Of a DNA stretch of 64,000 bases, positions 8,965 through 17,162 are shown piece by piece. How positions within the stretch are numbered: position 1 is the stretch's first letter; every line of letters begins with the position of its first letter. Source of the stretch: Aristaeella hokkaidonensis (GTDB taxonomy: Bacteria > Bacillota > Clostridia > Christensenellales > Aristaeellaceae); the NCBI RefSeq assembly GCF_018128945.1, contig NZ_CP068393.1, positions 2,976,001 to 3,040,000 of the forward strand, written 5' to 3'. The notes under the pieces were generated by a model, which was given only the letters and a program-made list of their open reading frames with translations, was not told where the DNA came from and made no database searches. Both the position numbers and the translations under genes were made by a program.

Positions 8965-9006
8965 TTGACCGATCCGGTCAATGGCATCATAAGTCCGTTG
9001 ACCGAT
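8965..9006 (-). promoter_or_regulatory. TetR operator and promoter
   Basis: A perfect inverted repeat TTGACCG-ATC-CGGTCAA occupies 8965-8981. The sequence TCCGTTGACCGAT recurs at 8961-8973 and 8994-9006, 33 bp apart. On the minus strand a -10 TATGAT (8991-8986) lies between the palindrome and the second copy, so a bound TetR dimer would block the promoter. This is inferred autoregulation. Confidence 0.65.
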
Positions 9007-9118
9007 TTTGGGAAGACCCCCTTTTTTATTTTTTTCCCCGGAGAAACACCTCTTTCGGATAAATCTTACAGGATTGATTTTACTTGCGTTTCAGGCTGGA
9101 AACAGAGTTGATCGGACA

Positions 9119-9166
9119 GAAAAAACCGTTCTATCTTTCCAAATCCGGAAAAATAGAACGGTTCTT
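9119..9166 (-). terminator. Terminator after the ADP-ribose NUDIX gene
   Basis: Eleven-bp arms AACCGTTCTAT (9124-9134) and ATAGAACGGTT (9153-9163) form a stem; on the minus strand it ends in six T. It lies just past the stop codon at 9185. Confidence 0.75.
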
Positions 9167-9184
9167 TAATGATGATATCCGGGG

Positions 9185-9748
9185 TTATGCCTGTTGCTTT
9201 GACAGCAGCCAGGCCAGCGCGTGGACGGCCTGCGGGAAGGTGCCGCCGGCCAGCATGGCGTCAATTTCTTCAGCGGAATGCTTCAGCACATTGATCCGCT
9301 CCATCTCATCCAGTTCCTGAACGGAGGTTTTCCGGCAGTTTTCAGCGGCAAAAAGCCAGGCATAGTTGTCGGAGATGGTTGCGTTGGCAGGGATGGTCAG
9401 CAGCGGGCGCCAGTGATCGGATTCATAGCCGGTCTCTTCCCGGAGTTCTCTTTTGGCCGCACGCAGGGCGGCTTCCGCGGGATCTTCTCCGTCCTTCTGC
9501 TCAATGGCGCCGGCGGGGAATTCAGTGGTGACCTCCCTGATGCCGTGCCTGAACTGGCGGACGCACAGGAACTGTCCTTCCTCATCGGAGGCGACAATCA
9601 CAACGTAATTCCGGCGGGTAAAGCTGTAATAAGGCTGGAAAATCCGGCCGTCTGGGGAACGGTAGGCGGATTTGCGGAAGTCGATCCATTCATCCTGAAC
9701 GATATGCTCGGTGGAGACTTCCTCCCAGGTAAGGTTTTCTTTTTCCAT
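9185..9748 (-). CDS. NUDIX hydrolase, ADP-ribose pyrophosphatase-like
   Basis: A 187-residue protein. The Nudix box starts at GAIEQKDGEDP and ends in REETGY; the insertion after GAIE and the N-terminal beta-rich region (about 1-50) are as in ADP-ribose or nucleoside-diphosphate-sugar pyrophosphatases, which are usually dimers. It converts ADP-ribose to AMP and ribose-5-phosphate. It is a single-gene transcript with its own promoter and terminator. GDP-mannose or another NDP-sugar cannot be excluded as substrate. Confidence 0.8.
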   Translation of the reverse strand: MEKENLTWEEVSTEHIVQDEWIDFRKSAYRSPDGRIFQPYYSFTRRNYVVIVASDEEGQFLCVRQFRHGIREVTTEFPAGAIEQKDGEDPAEAALRAAKRELREETGYESDHWRPLLTIPANATISDNYAWLFAAENCRKTSVQELDEMERINVLKHSAEEIDAMLAGGTFPQAVHALAWLLSKQQA

Positions 9749-9801
9749 ATACGGGCCCTTTCTGTATCAACCGGCGGGGCTTGGGTACCGCGCCGCTGTA
9801 C

Positions 9802-9830
9802 ATTGTAACGATGTTGCCGGAAATCCGCAA
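9802..9830 (-). promoter_or_regulatory. Promoter of the NUDIX gene
   Basis: Minus-strand TTGCGG (9830-9825), 17-bp spacer, TACAAT (9807-9802), 53 bp before the start codon. Confidence 0.5.
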
Positions 9831-9849
9831 GTGGGGGAACGATTGGTGC

Positions 9850-9878
9850 TTGACGTGCCTGACAGGCGCAGGTATGCT
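9850..9878 (+). promoter_or_regulatory. Promoter of the SGNH esterase gene
   Basis: TTGACG at 9850-9855, 17-bp spacer, TATGCT at 9873-9878. The spacer holds a small inverted repeat GCCTG-A-CAGGC that could be an operator. Confidence 0.55.
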
Positions 9879-9912
9879 ATGAAGAAAGCATCTGAAACGG
9901 AGAGCCGGAGAG

Positions 9913-11145
9913 ATGAAAGTGAAGACATGGGCGGCAATACTGGCAGTACTGGTGCTGCTGTGGACCAATACCGCATGGGGAGAAACAAAGCAAACAATGT
10001 TTGAAAAGGAATGGTACCTCCAGGCGCTGAAGGATTCCGTCATGAGCACGGGAAACAACGCCAGGCTGAAGAATGTGATTGCCCGGGCGCAGCGGGGCGA
10101 GGTGATCACGCTGGCCACTATCGGCGGATCCATTACGGAAGGCGCGGGAGCCGGCACTTATCAGGACTGCTGGGCAGCCCGGTTTCATGCCAGGTTCAAA
10201 AAGGCATACGGGGCGGAGGACGGTTCCAATGTGTGCTTTGTCAACGCGGGCGTGGGCGGCACGCCTTCGCCCTTCGGCTATATGCGGTATGAGCGGGAGA
10301 TTGTGAACCGGGTACCGGCCGTGGACAAGGATGGACTGCCGGATGTCGTGGTGATCGAGTTTTCCGTGAACGACTGGCAGGAGCCGACCAGGCACCGGTG
10401 CTTTGAATCCATGGTGAAAGAAATCCTGGACGCGCCGAACGAGCCGGCGGTGATCCTGCTGTTTGCGGTGTTCCGGAACGGATTCAACCTGCAGGATGAC
10501 CTGAAGAAGATCGGAACAAACTACGACCTGATGATGGTTTCCATCAAGGACGGATTCTATGCCCACATCGGCAAGAAACTTACACCGGAGGGCTTCTTTG
10601 CCGACGAATACCATCCGACTTCCCTGGGACACCGGATCATGACGGACTGCCTGATGCAGGCGGTAGAGGACGCGGCTGGAGCGGAAACAGATGAAGCCCC
10701 GAACCTGGATGTGAAGCCGGTATACGGAACAGATTTCATGGGACTGAAGACAATTTTCGGAGAAACGGAAACGGAGGAGTTCGTTGTGGAACGCAGCGGC
10801 TTCCCGGGATCGGACTCCTCCAGCTACCGCAACGGGCCGGTCGGCCAGGTCTGCGGAAAAAACTTCTACCACGACGTGAAGGATCTGATGGATCCCCTGA
10901 CGGTGAAAGGGGTTTTCCGGAAGTGCCTGGTGGCCTGGAAAGCGACAAACAGTGACATATTCGGCGCGGCGGATATCCTGATCGACGGAAAGAAAATCAT
11001 GACGGTCAGGGGCGGCGAAGGTAAATGGGGCCAGAGCGAAGTGGTGCTGGTCCTGGATGAGCGTGAGGCCGCGGAACATACACTGGAAATCAGGGTAACG
11101 GAGGAAGGGAAGAGATTCACCGTTACGGCAATCGGACTGCAATAA
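9913..11145 (+). CDS. Secreted SGNH/GDSL-type esterase
   Basis: A 410-residue protein with a signal peptide (cleavage likely after AWG, about residue 23) and an SGNH hydrolase domain at about 45-250. The block-I nucleophile is Ser73 in GGSITEG, a GVGG segment provides the block-II Gly, FSVND the block-III Asn and DEYHPTSLGH the Asp-x-x-His. The last 140 residues form a predicted beta-rich, possibly carbohydrate-binding, domain I cannot name. Enzymes of this type deacetylate acetylated plant glycans. It lies 22 bp before a GH51 arabinofuranosidase, which fits a role in side-chain removal from arabinoxylan. Confidence 0.8.
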   Translation: MKVKTWAAILAVLVLLWTNTAWGETKQTMFEKEWYLQALKDSVMSTGNNARLKNVIARAQRGEVITLATIGGSITEGAGAGTYQDCWAARFHARFKKAYGAEDGSNVCFVNAGVGGTPSPFGYMRYEREIVNRVPAVDKDGLPDVVVIEFSVNDWQEPTRHRCFESMVKEILDAPNEPAVILLFAVFRNGFNLQDDLKKIGTNYDLMMVSIKDGFYAHIGKKLTPEGFFADEYHPTSLGHRIMTDCLMQAVEDAAGAETDEAPNLDVKPVYGTDFMGLKTIFGETETEEFVVERSGFPGSDSSSYRNGPVGQVCGKNFYHDVKDLMDPLTVKGVFRKCLVAWKATNSDIFGAADILIDGKKIMTVRGGEGKWGQSEVVLVLDEREAAEHTLEIRVTEEGKRFTVTAIGLQ

Positions 11146-11167
11146 AAAACACAGGGAGACAGAAAAG

Positions 11168-12775
11168 ATGATGAAAGCAAGCATGACACTCCATCCGGAT
11201 TTTAAAATCGGGGAGATTTCCGGACGCCTGTTCGGCGCGTTCCTGGAACCTATCGGATCCATGGTGAACGGCAGTATGTATAACCCGAAGCATCCCACGG
11301 CGGATGAGCAGGGGCTGCGGAAGGATTTTTATGAAGCCTTGAAGGAAACCGGGCTGCCGGCGGTCCGCCTGCCGGGCGGCAACTTCGTCTCCGGCTGGCA
11401 GTGGAAGGATTCCATCGGCCCGAAGGAACAGCGGAAGACCCATCTGGATATGGCATGGTTCCAGTACATTCCGAATGACGTGGGCCATGACGAGTACCTG
11501 CAGTGGGCGGAGAAGGCCGGCACGGAAGCAATCTATACCGTGAACCTGGGAACGGGCACACTGCAGGATGCGGCGGACTGCGTGGAGTATACCAATTTCC
11601 AGGGCGGCACCTGGTGGTCTGACCTGCGAAAGAAAAACGGCCATGCGGAGCCTTACAAGGTGAAAACCTGGTGTCTGGGTAACGAGATGGACGGACCGTG
11701 GCAGATCGCGTCCTGGGAAAAGGACCCCCGGGGCTACGGCGTGCTGGCGCATGAAACCAGCAAAGCCATGAAATGGGTGGATCCCTCCATTGAGACCATT
11801 GCCTGTGTATCCAGTTCTCCCTTCCTGAATCATTATCCGGACTGGGACCTGCAGGTGCTGGAGCAGTGCTACGCTGCGGTGGACTACATTTCCCTGCATC
11901 ATTACCATCCGGCGCCTCCGGAGATGCCGCAGGCGCTGCTGGCAGGATACCAGGCGTTTGAGGATTATATCCGTACGGAAATTGCCCTGTGTGATTTCGT
12001 GAAGACGAAGATCCGCTCCCCGCGGAAGATGATGCTGGCCCTGGACGAATACGGCAGCATGATCCGGCCGAAGGGAGAGATGCACCTTGGCCTGGCGGGA
12101 CGGCAGAACGCGGACATGTTCGGCGTCTTTGTGCCCGGCAGGACCTATGTCCGGCATGATCCGGACGACTGGTCCACCCTCCGGAATCCGCCGAGGGACC
12201 ATGAAATGCTCCAGACGCTGGGTATGGCCAGCACTATGCTGGTGATGCTGCACCACGCGGACCGGATCAAGATCGGCTGCGCCACCGGCGGCCTCGGCGC
12301 ACTGTGCGCAACGGACCGGGAGCATGTATGGAAGGGTGCGGCCCATTATCCCTTTACCCAGATGATCCGCTGGGCGAAAGGCGTGTCTCTGCAGTGCGAG
12401 GTCAGCTGCGATACCTACGACGTACCGGGCTATGCCATTGACGACATGAACCAGTACGGCGGCTTTACCGGCGTACAGACGATACAGGCGGCTGCGGCAC
12501 TGAAAGAGGAAGCCGGGGAACTGACCGTGTTTGTAATCAACGGCGATCCGGCGGAGGAACAGGAGCTGAAGCTGGACGTGCGCGGCTTTGAAGGCTGGAA
12601 GCTGGCGGAACACATTGAAATGTTCGCGGAGGATGAGCACGCGGCTAATACCTGGGATCACCCGGACCGGATCCTGCCCCGCAGGAATGAAGATACCCGG
12701 GTGGAAAAGGGAATTCTCACCGCAGTATTAAAGAAGGAATCCTGGAATGTATTCCGGTTTAAGTCGCAGGCTTAA
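11168..12775 (+). CDS. GH51 alpha-L-arabinofuranosidase
   Basis: A 535-residue intracellular-type glycosidase without signal peptide. The acid/base is Glu173 in CLGNEMDG and the nucleophile Glu294 in LALDEYGSM; the N-terminal RLFGAFLEPIG and RLPGGNFVSGW segments are family landmarks of the (beta/alpha)8 barrel, and a beta-sandwich follows. It releases terminal arabinofuranose from arabinoxylan or arabinan oligosaccharides. GGGAG lies 9 bp before the start. It is probably cotranscribed with the secreted esterase upstream. Its last codons form one arm of a hairpin that starts the repeat array described next. Confidence 0.92.
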   Translation: MMKASMTLHPDFKIGEISGRLFGAFLEPIGSMVNGSMYNPKHPTADEQGLRKDFYEALKETGLPAVRLPGGNFVSGWQWKDSIGPKEQRKTHLDMAWFQYIPNDVGHDEYLQWAEKAGTEAIYTVNLGTGTLQDAADCVEYTNFQGGTWWSDLRKKNGHAEPYKVKTWCLGNEMDGPWQIASWEKDPRGYGVLAHETSKAMKWVDPSIETIACVSSSPFLNHYPDWDLQVLEQCYAAVDYISLHHYHPAPPEMPQALLAGYQAFEDYIRTEIALCDFVKTKIRSPRKMMLALDEYGSMIRPKGEMHLGLAGRQNADMFGVFVPGRTYVRHDPDDWSTLRNPPRDHEMLQTLGMASTMLVMLHHADRIKIGCATGGLGALCATDREHVWKGAAHYPFTQMIRWAKGVSLQCEVSCDTYDVPGYAIDDMNQYGGFTGVQTIQAAAALKEEAGELTVFVINGDPAEEQELKLDVRGFEGWKLAEHIEMFAEDEHAANTWDHPDRILPRRNEDTRVEKGILTAVLKKESWNVFRFKSQA

Positions 12776-12897
12776 ACCGGAAATGAAATATCAGCCTGCG
12801 GCTGATGTGAAATATTCAACTTTGTCGAATATGAAATGTGCTTCACACATGAAATATCAGAGCGCCGGGTTACAGCCCGGACGCTCTGATGTGATGA
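12752..12897 (+). repeat. Array of five hairpins joined by RTGAAAT connectors
   Basis: Five inverted repeats of unrelated stem sequence follow one another: arms 12752-12763/12771-12782 (spanning the GH51 stop codon), 12790-12796/12800-12806, 12814-12817/12827-12830, 12836-12840/12846-12850 and 12856-12869/12876-12890. Between them a constant heptamer RTGAAAT occurs at 12783, 12807, 12831 and 12849, and GTGATGA ends the array. Most stems begin and end with AT. A second array of the same design lies at 54617-54699. I do not recognise the family. Confidence 0.75.
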
Positions 12898-12929
12898 TTT
12901 GTTTTGCTGCATTTGACGGAATGCAAGGA

Positions 12930-12963
12930 AAATCCGGAAAGTTTTTTCCGGATTTTTTGTTTT
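12930..12963 (+). terminator. Terminator after the GH51/hairpin region
   Basis: Arms AATCCGGAAA (12931-12940) and TTTCCGGATT (12945-12954) are followed by T6, G, T4. Confidence 0.8.
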
Positions 12964-12968
12964 GGGTA

Positions 12969-12997
12969 TTGACAGAAAAAGAATGATGTGATACATA
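12969..12997 (+). promoter_or_regulatory. Promoter of the GGDEF-RHH gene
   Basis: Consensus TTGACA at 12969-12974, 17-bp spacer, TACATA at 12992-12997 preceded by TGA. Confidence 0.6.
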
Positions 12998-13007
12998 TTA
13001 GCCAACA

Positions 13008-13030
13008 GATATTATTTCAGAAATAATATC
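13008..13030. promoter_or_regulatory. Perfect palindrome, candidate operator
   Basis: Ten-bp arms GATATTATTT and AAATAATATC flank a CAG centre. It starts 10 bp after the -10 box and ends before the ribosome binding site (AAAAGGAG), the position expected for a repressor operator. It is not followed by a T run, so a terminator is unlikely. Confidence 0.55.
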
Positions 13031-13059
13031 ATAGAAAATTACCAAAAGGAGAATATAAC

Positions 13060-13770
13060 ATGACAGCGAAGAATGAAAAGATGAGGCCGATTACCGCGGA
13101 AGAACACAAAGAACTGGGACGGATCCACGCGGAAAAGAAGATTTCAGCCGTGAACGACGCGCTGCAGTTCCCGGTTGGAGACGCTTTTGACGAGGAACTG
13201 ACCGGCATCCTGAATTCGGACGCGGAAGCGAACGGTGAAGTGGTGGCGATTGCCCTGATTGACTGTGACCGGTTTGACCATATCAACAAAGACTTCAGCC
13301 GGGAGGCCGGTGACCAGATCCTGATCGAAGCCGGGAAATATATCCGGGACAACCTGCCGGAGGGAGCAAAGGTCTTCCGGATTGGCGGGGACGAGTTTGG
13401 CATCATCTTCCGTGGAACGCTGGAGCGGGAGGAAATCTTCCTGCTGCTGAACGACCTGAAGAACAACTACAGCGTAAAAACGCCGGATGGCGAACGGCAG
13501 ACCATCACCATCGGCATGGCGACGGCCTTTGAGGATGCCAGCCGCTGCGCGGAATTGATCCGGAAGGCAGACGGTGCGCTGTACCGGGCCAAGGTTGCCG
13601 GCGGAAACAAGGTGACTATGGCCAAGGAAGAAAAGATGGTACCCAAAACCAGCCATTTCACCCAGGACCAGCTGCAGCGGCTGGCCAAGCTGTCCAAGCG
13701 GGAAGGCGTCGGCGAAGCCATCCTGCTGCGGGAAGGACTGGACCTGCTGCTGAAAAAATACGATATCTGA
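13060..13770 (+). CDS. GGDEF-domain protein with C-terminal ribbon-helix-helix domain
   Basis: A 236-residue soluble protein. Residues about 60-188 are a GGDEF (diguanylate cyclase) domain: GGDEF at 109-113 is intact, with IDCDRFDHINKDF and REAGDQIL upstream. No RxxD inhibitory site precedes the motif. Residues about 196-234 (from KTSHFTQDQLQRLAKL to REGLDLLLKKY) look like a CopG/Arc-type ribbon-helix-helix DNA-binding domain: a short strand followed by two helices. RHH domains dimerise, which would also bring two GGDEF domains together. A palindrome lies at its own promoter. The N-terminal 50 residues are not recognised. Whether it makes c-di-GMP or only binds nucleotide is open. Confidence 0.75.
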   Translation: MTAKNEKMRPITAEEHKELGRIHAEKKISAVNDALQFPVGDAFDEELTGILNSDAEANGEVVAIALIDCDRFDHINKDFSREAGDQILIEAGKYIRDNLPEGAKVFRIGGDEFGIIFRGTLEREEIFLLLNDLKNNYSVKTPDGERQTITIGMATAFEDASRCAELIRKADGALYRAKVAGGNKVTMAKEEKMVPKTSHFTQDQLQRLAKLSKREGVGEAILLREGLDLLLKKYDI

Positions 13771-13785
13771 AGAAAGATCAAACGA

Positions 13786-13814
13786 AAAGGATCAGGCCTC
13801 AGGCCTGATCCTTT
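13786..13814. terminator. Bidirectional terminator-like palindrome
   Basis: Thirteen-bp arms AAAGGATCAGGCC and GGCCTGATCCTTT around TCA, between convergent genes; the loop is the stop codon of the HD gene. Confidence 0.65.
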
Positions 13815-14731
13815 GACTTTCCGGTTTCTTTATGTTTCCGGGAGGCGTTGTATTTGTCGTCATTCTCCGGGAAATGGATGGTCGGCATGTCTGCTTCCTT
13901 AACAGCGATCATGGCATCTCTTTCCAGGTCGGCCACCAGAGCCCGGTTGCGCCGGGCTTCGGCGCCGTTGTTTTTTGCCTCCATTGTTTTCCGTACAGAA
14001 ACAGGGACGGCGGGGACAGGAACGGGTGCCCCGAATTCCCCGTCAGCGTTCCAGGCGGCGCGGTCAGGCCTGCGGATCGCCACTTTTGTGCGGGGCTTCG
14101 CGGATCTGGCTTTCGGCGGGGCATCTTTGGCCGGTGCTTCGGGTTTGCGGGCCTGCTTTTGCGGGACTGGATTTTCTGCCTTAATCTTCGTCAGGGTATC
14201 CGCCAGGATCTCTTTCCGCAGGTTCATCAGCCAGTCTGAGAACACTACGTTATCGAAGGCGTAAGTCTTGTTCAGCTCGTACTCATTGTCGGACCAGGTG
14301 CTTAAAGGAGACTCATTATGCTGGATCAGGGCTTCCAGCTTATCCATGGCTTTATAAACTTTGGATTCCATGGTTTCCTGGGCTTCCATCTCCCTGTACA
14401 GGGCGGCCAGATCAGCGGATACTTCCGCCGGCAGGGATTTCACCCACTGGTCCAGCAGGGAATCTTCCGTCTCCCTGTCCGTGCTGGTTTTCAGGAAGGT
14501 CGGGATATCCCCGGTGAAACATTCCCCCAGATCGTGGATCAGGCACATATCCACCACTTTATCCATATCGAGCTCCGGGAACTCATGCCGCAGGAGGAAC
14601 GCCATCAGGGAGATCCTCCAGCTGTGCTCGGCGACGCTTTCCGTCCTTCCTTTTGACGTGGTGCAGTGCCGCGGCGTATCCTTCAGCCGTTCGGCCACAT
14701 GCAGAATATCCAGAAATTCTCTCGCGTTCAT
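13799..14731 (-). CDS. HD-domain phosphohydrolase (YfbR-like) with disordered C-terminal tail
   Basis: A 310-residue protein. The first 190 residues form an HD domain like YfbR/HDDC2 5'-deoxynucleotidases: His36 in ESVAEHSWR, His66-Asp67 in LIHDLGE and a later Asp give the metal site, and the C-terminal helices are present. Such enzymes dephosphorylate dNMPs. Residues about 190-310 are rich in Lys, Ala, Pro and Arg and look unstructured, an extension not usual in YfbR (about 200 residues). The gene converges with the GGDEF gene and shares its terminator. The role of the tail is unknown. Confidence 0.8.
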   Translation of the reverse strand: MNAREFLDILHVAERLKDTPRHCTTSKGRTESVAEHSWRISLMAFLLRHEFPELDMDKVVDMCLIHDLGECFTGDIPTFLKTSTDRETEDSLLDQWVKSLPAEVSADLAALYREMEAQETMESKVYKAMDKLEALIQHNESPLSTWSDNEYELNKTYAFDNVVFSDWLMNLRKEILADTLTKIKAENPVPQKQARKPEAPAKDAPPKARSAKPRTKVAIRRPDRAAWNADGEFGAPVPVPAVPVSVRKTMEAKNNGAEARRNRALVADLERDAMIAVKEADMPTIHFPENDDKYNASRKHKETGKSKDQA

Positions 14732-14864
14732 CTTTTTCTCCTGCCGGGTTCTGTGCGTTTGTAAGCTGACGCCATTATACGACAGATCCGGGGAAACCGC
14801 TACTGGATTTTATAACAAAGGGGACGGGTTAAACCGTCCCCTGATTCTTTCAGTTTATCCAGGA

Positions 14865-15224
14865 TTATTCCGGGCAGGCAATCTCGGCCACATGCTCGAT
14901 AACGTGATGCAGTTCGGAAGCCTGCACGTTATCCGAGGCACGGTAATAGACCTCTTTGCCTTCGCGCCGGCTGACGATGAGTCCGCAGGCCTTCAGCAGC
15001 TTCAGGTGGTGGGAAAGGGCAGGACTGGACATGTTCATCATCACAGACAGGTTCAGCACACATTCCTCGCAGTGGCAGAGCAGCCAGAAAAGCCGGACAC
15101 GGGTCGGATCGCCCAGCAGCTTGAAGAGCTCGGCGGTGGCGCCGAAGGCTTCCGGAACAGGCATATGATCGAACTGCTCTTCTATCCCGCAGTGATGGTT
15201 ATGGGGCAGTTTTTTCTCTTCCAT
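14865..15224 (-). CDS. ArsR/SmtB family metal-sensing repressor
   Basis: A 119-residue winged-helix repressor. The region 45-90 contains the helix-turn-helix, with a cysteine cluster C50-x-C52-x-x-C55 at the position of the CadC/ArsR alpha-3 metal site, an N-terminal HHC (10-12) and C-terminal His107, His108 and His111 that may form the alpha-5 site. This suggests sensing of Zn, Cd or Pb. I start at ATG 15224, which has GGAAGGAG upstream; a longer frame overlaps the ATPase gene. It is the last gene of the operon it probably controls, 19 bp after the ATPase. Confidence 0.85.
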   Translation of the reverse strand: MEEKKLPHNHHCGIEEQFDHMPVPEAFGATAELFKLLGDPTRVRLFWLLCHCEECVLNLSVMMNMSSPALSHHLKLLKACGLIVSRREGKEVYYRASDNVQASELHHVIEHVAEIACPE

Positions 15225-15243
15225 GTTGCATTCTCCTTCCGTG

Positions 15244-17130
15244 TTACAGTTTCCGGACAAACAGGGCGCGGATGGCATTGAGCACAGCCAGGATCATGAC
15301 GCCCACGTCGGCAAAGACCGCCAGCCACATATTGGCGATCCCCAGTGCGCCGAGCACCAGGCAGGCGAGCTTGATGCCCAGGGCGAAAATGATGTTTTCC
15401 CGGACGATGCCCATGCACTTGCGGGCAATCCGGATGGCTTTGGAAACCTTCAGGGGATCATCATCCATGAGAACCACGTCCGCGGCTTCAATGGCGGCGT
15501 CCGAACCCATGGCGCCCATGGCAATTCCCAGGTCCGCCCGGCTGAGTACCGGCGCGTCATTGATGCCGTCGCCCACAAAGGCCAGGGTTTCACCGGGCTT
15601 CTTTGCGCCGAGCAGTTCCTCCACTTTCTCCACTTTGTCACCCGGCAGCAGGTCGCTGTGAACCCGGTCGATGCCCAGGGCTTCCGCAACCTGGGCGGCA
15701 GCGGAGGGACCGTCGCCGGTCAGCATGACCGTGGAACGGACGCCGGCCCGTTTCAGGGCGGCAATGGCATCCGCAGCATCAGGCTTGATGACGTCGGAAA
15801 TAACGATATGACCCGCATATGCGTTGCCGATCGCCATGTGGACGATGGTGCCGGCGCTGTGGCATTCAATGGGTTCAATACCCAGATGACGCATGAGCCG
15901 GCTGTTTCCGGCAGCCACCTGGCGGCCGTCAATCTCCACGACAACGCCGTTGCCGCCAATCTCCTCCACTTTGCCTACCCGGGACAGGTCGATGGGTTTG
16001 CCCCAGGCCTTCCGGATGCTGACGGCGATGGGATGGGAAGAGGCGCTTTCTGCCAGGGCGGCGTATTCCAGCATGGTCTCCCGGTCCAGCTCGCTGTGGT
16101 GGATATCCACCACGTCGAAGACGCCCATGGTCAGGGTGCCGGTTTTGTCAAAAACCACAGTTCCGGTATTGGCCAGCGCTTCCAGGTAGTTGGAACCTTT
16201 GACCAGGATGCCGGCTTTGCCCGCGCCGCCGATTCCCGCAAAGAAGCTCAGCGGGATGCTGATGACCAGCGCGCAGGGGCAGCTGATGACCAGGAAGGTC
16301 AGGGCCCGGTAAATCCAGTCGCCCCAATCCGGTGCCTGTCCAATGATCAGACGAACCAGGGGCGGAAGCAGTGCCAGCGCAACGGCGCTGAAGACAACCA
16401 CAGGGGTGTAATACCGGGCGAAGCGGGCGATAAAGTTTTCAGAGCGGGATTTACGGGAGGAGGCGTTCTCCACCAGGTCCAGCACTTTGCTGACGGTGGA
16501 TTCACCGAAGACCTTGGTGGTCCGGATGCGCAGCAGGCCGCTCATGTTGATGCAGCCGCTGATGACTTCATCTCCCGGCTTCACATCCCGGGGAACGCTT
16601 TCACCGGTCAGGGCGCTGGTGTTCAGGCTGGATTCTCCATCCTCCACAATGCCGTCCAGCGGGATCTTTTCCCCGGGATTCACCGTGATGACGGTGCCGA
16701 TTTCCACCTCGTCCGGATCCACCTTTACCAGCTGTCCGTCCTGCTCAACGTTGGCATAATCCGGCCGGATGTCCATCAGCTCGCTGATATTCCGGCGGCT
16801 TTTGCCTACGGCATAGCTCTGGAACAGTTCGCCGATCTGGTAAAACAGCATTACGGCGACGGCCTCGTCATAATCGCCGGTTTTCAGCAGGCCGATAGCC
16901 AGGGCACCGAGGGTCGCAACCGCCATGAGGAAATTCTCATCGAAAACCTGCCGGTTGAGGATGCCTTTCCAGGCCTTCCGCAGGATATCATATCCAATGA
17001 TAAAGTAGGGGATGAGCCAGAGCAGGAACATGGAGACCCCGGAAAGCGGCAGCGGAACAAACTTCAGGATGAGCATCAGCGCCGCGGCGACAAGGATCCG
17101 GATCAGCATTTTCTTTTGCTTTTTTGTCAT
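15244..17130 (-). CDS. Heavy-metal P1B-type ATPase (Zn/Cd/Pb exporter, ZntA/CadA type)
   Basis: A 628-residue P-type ATPase. It shows TGES (175-178), the membrane metal site CPC (284-286), the phosphorylated Asp328 in DKTGT, HP in the SSHPIAV segment, and GDGINDAP near the C-terminus. CPC with an ArsR partner favours divalent soft metals over copper. It has no N-terminal metal-binding domain; that domain is encoded separately just upstream (17163-17381). About eight TM helices are visible. It pumps metal out of the cytoplasm. Confidence 0.92.
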   Translation of the reverse strand: MTKKQKKMLIRILVAAALMLILKFVPLPLSGVSMFLLWLIPYFIIGYDILRKAWKGILNRQVFDENFLMAVATLGALAIGLLKTGDYDEAVAVMLFYQIGELFQSYAVGKSRRNISELMDIRPDYANVEQDGQLVKVDPDEVEIGTVITVNPGEKIPLDGIVEDGESSLNTSALTGESVPRDVKPGDEVISGCINMSGLLRIRTTKVFGESTVSKVLDLVENASSRKSRSENFIARFARYYTPVVVFSAVALALLPPLVRLIIGQAPDWGDWIYRALTFLVISCPCALVISIPLSFFAGIGGAGKAGILVKGSNYLEALANTGTVVFDKTGTLTMGVFDVVDIHHSELDRETMLEYAALAESASSHPIAVSIRKAWGKPIDLSRVGKVEEIGGNGVVVEIDGRQVAAGNSRLMRHLGIEPIECHSAGTIVHMAIGNAYAGHIVISDVIKPDAADAIAALKRAGVRSTVMLTGDGPSAAAQVAEALGIDRVHSDLLPGDKVEKVEELLGAKKPGETLAFVGDGINDAPVLSRADLGIAMGAMGSDAAIEAADVVLMDDDPLKVSKAIRIARKCMGIVRENIIFALGIKLACLVLGALGIANMWLAVFADVGVMILAVLNAIRALFVRKL

Positions 17131-17162
17131 GGCTTTCTCCTTACTGATTACATTTTGTTTAA

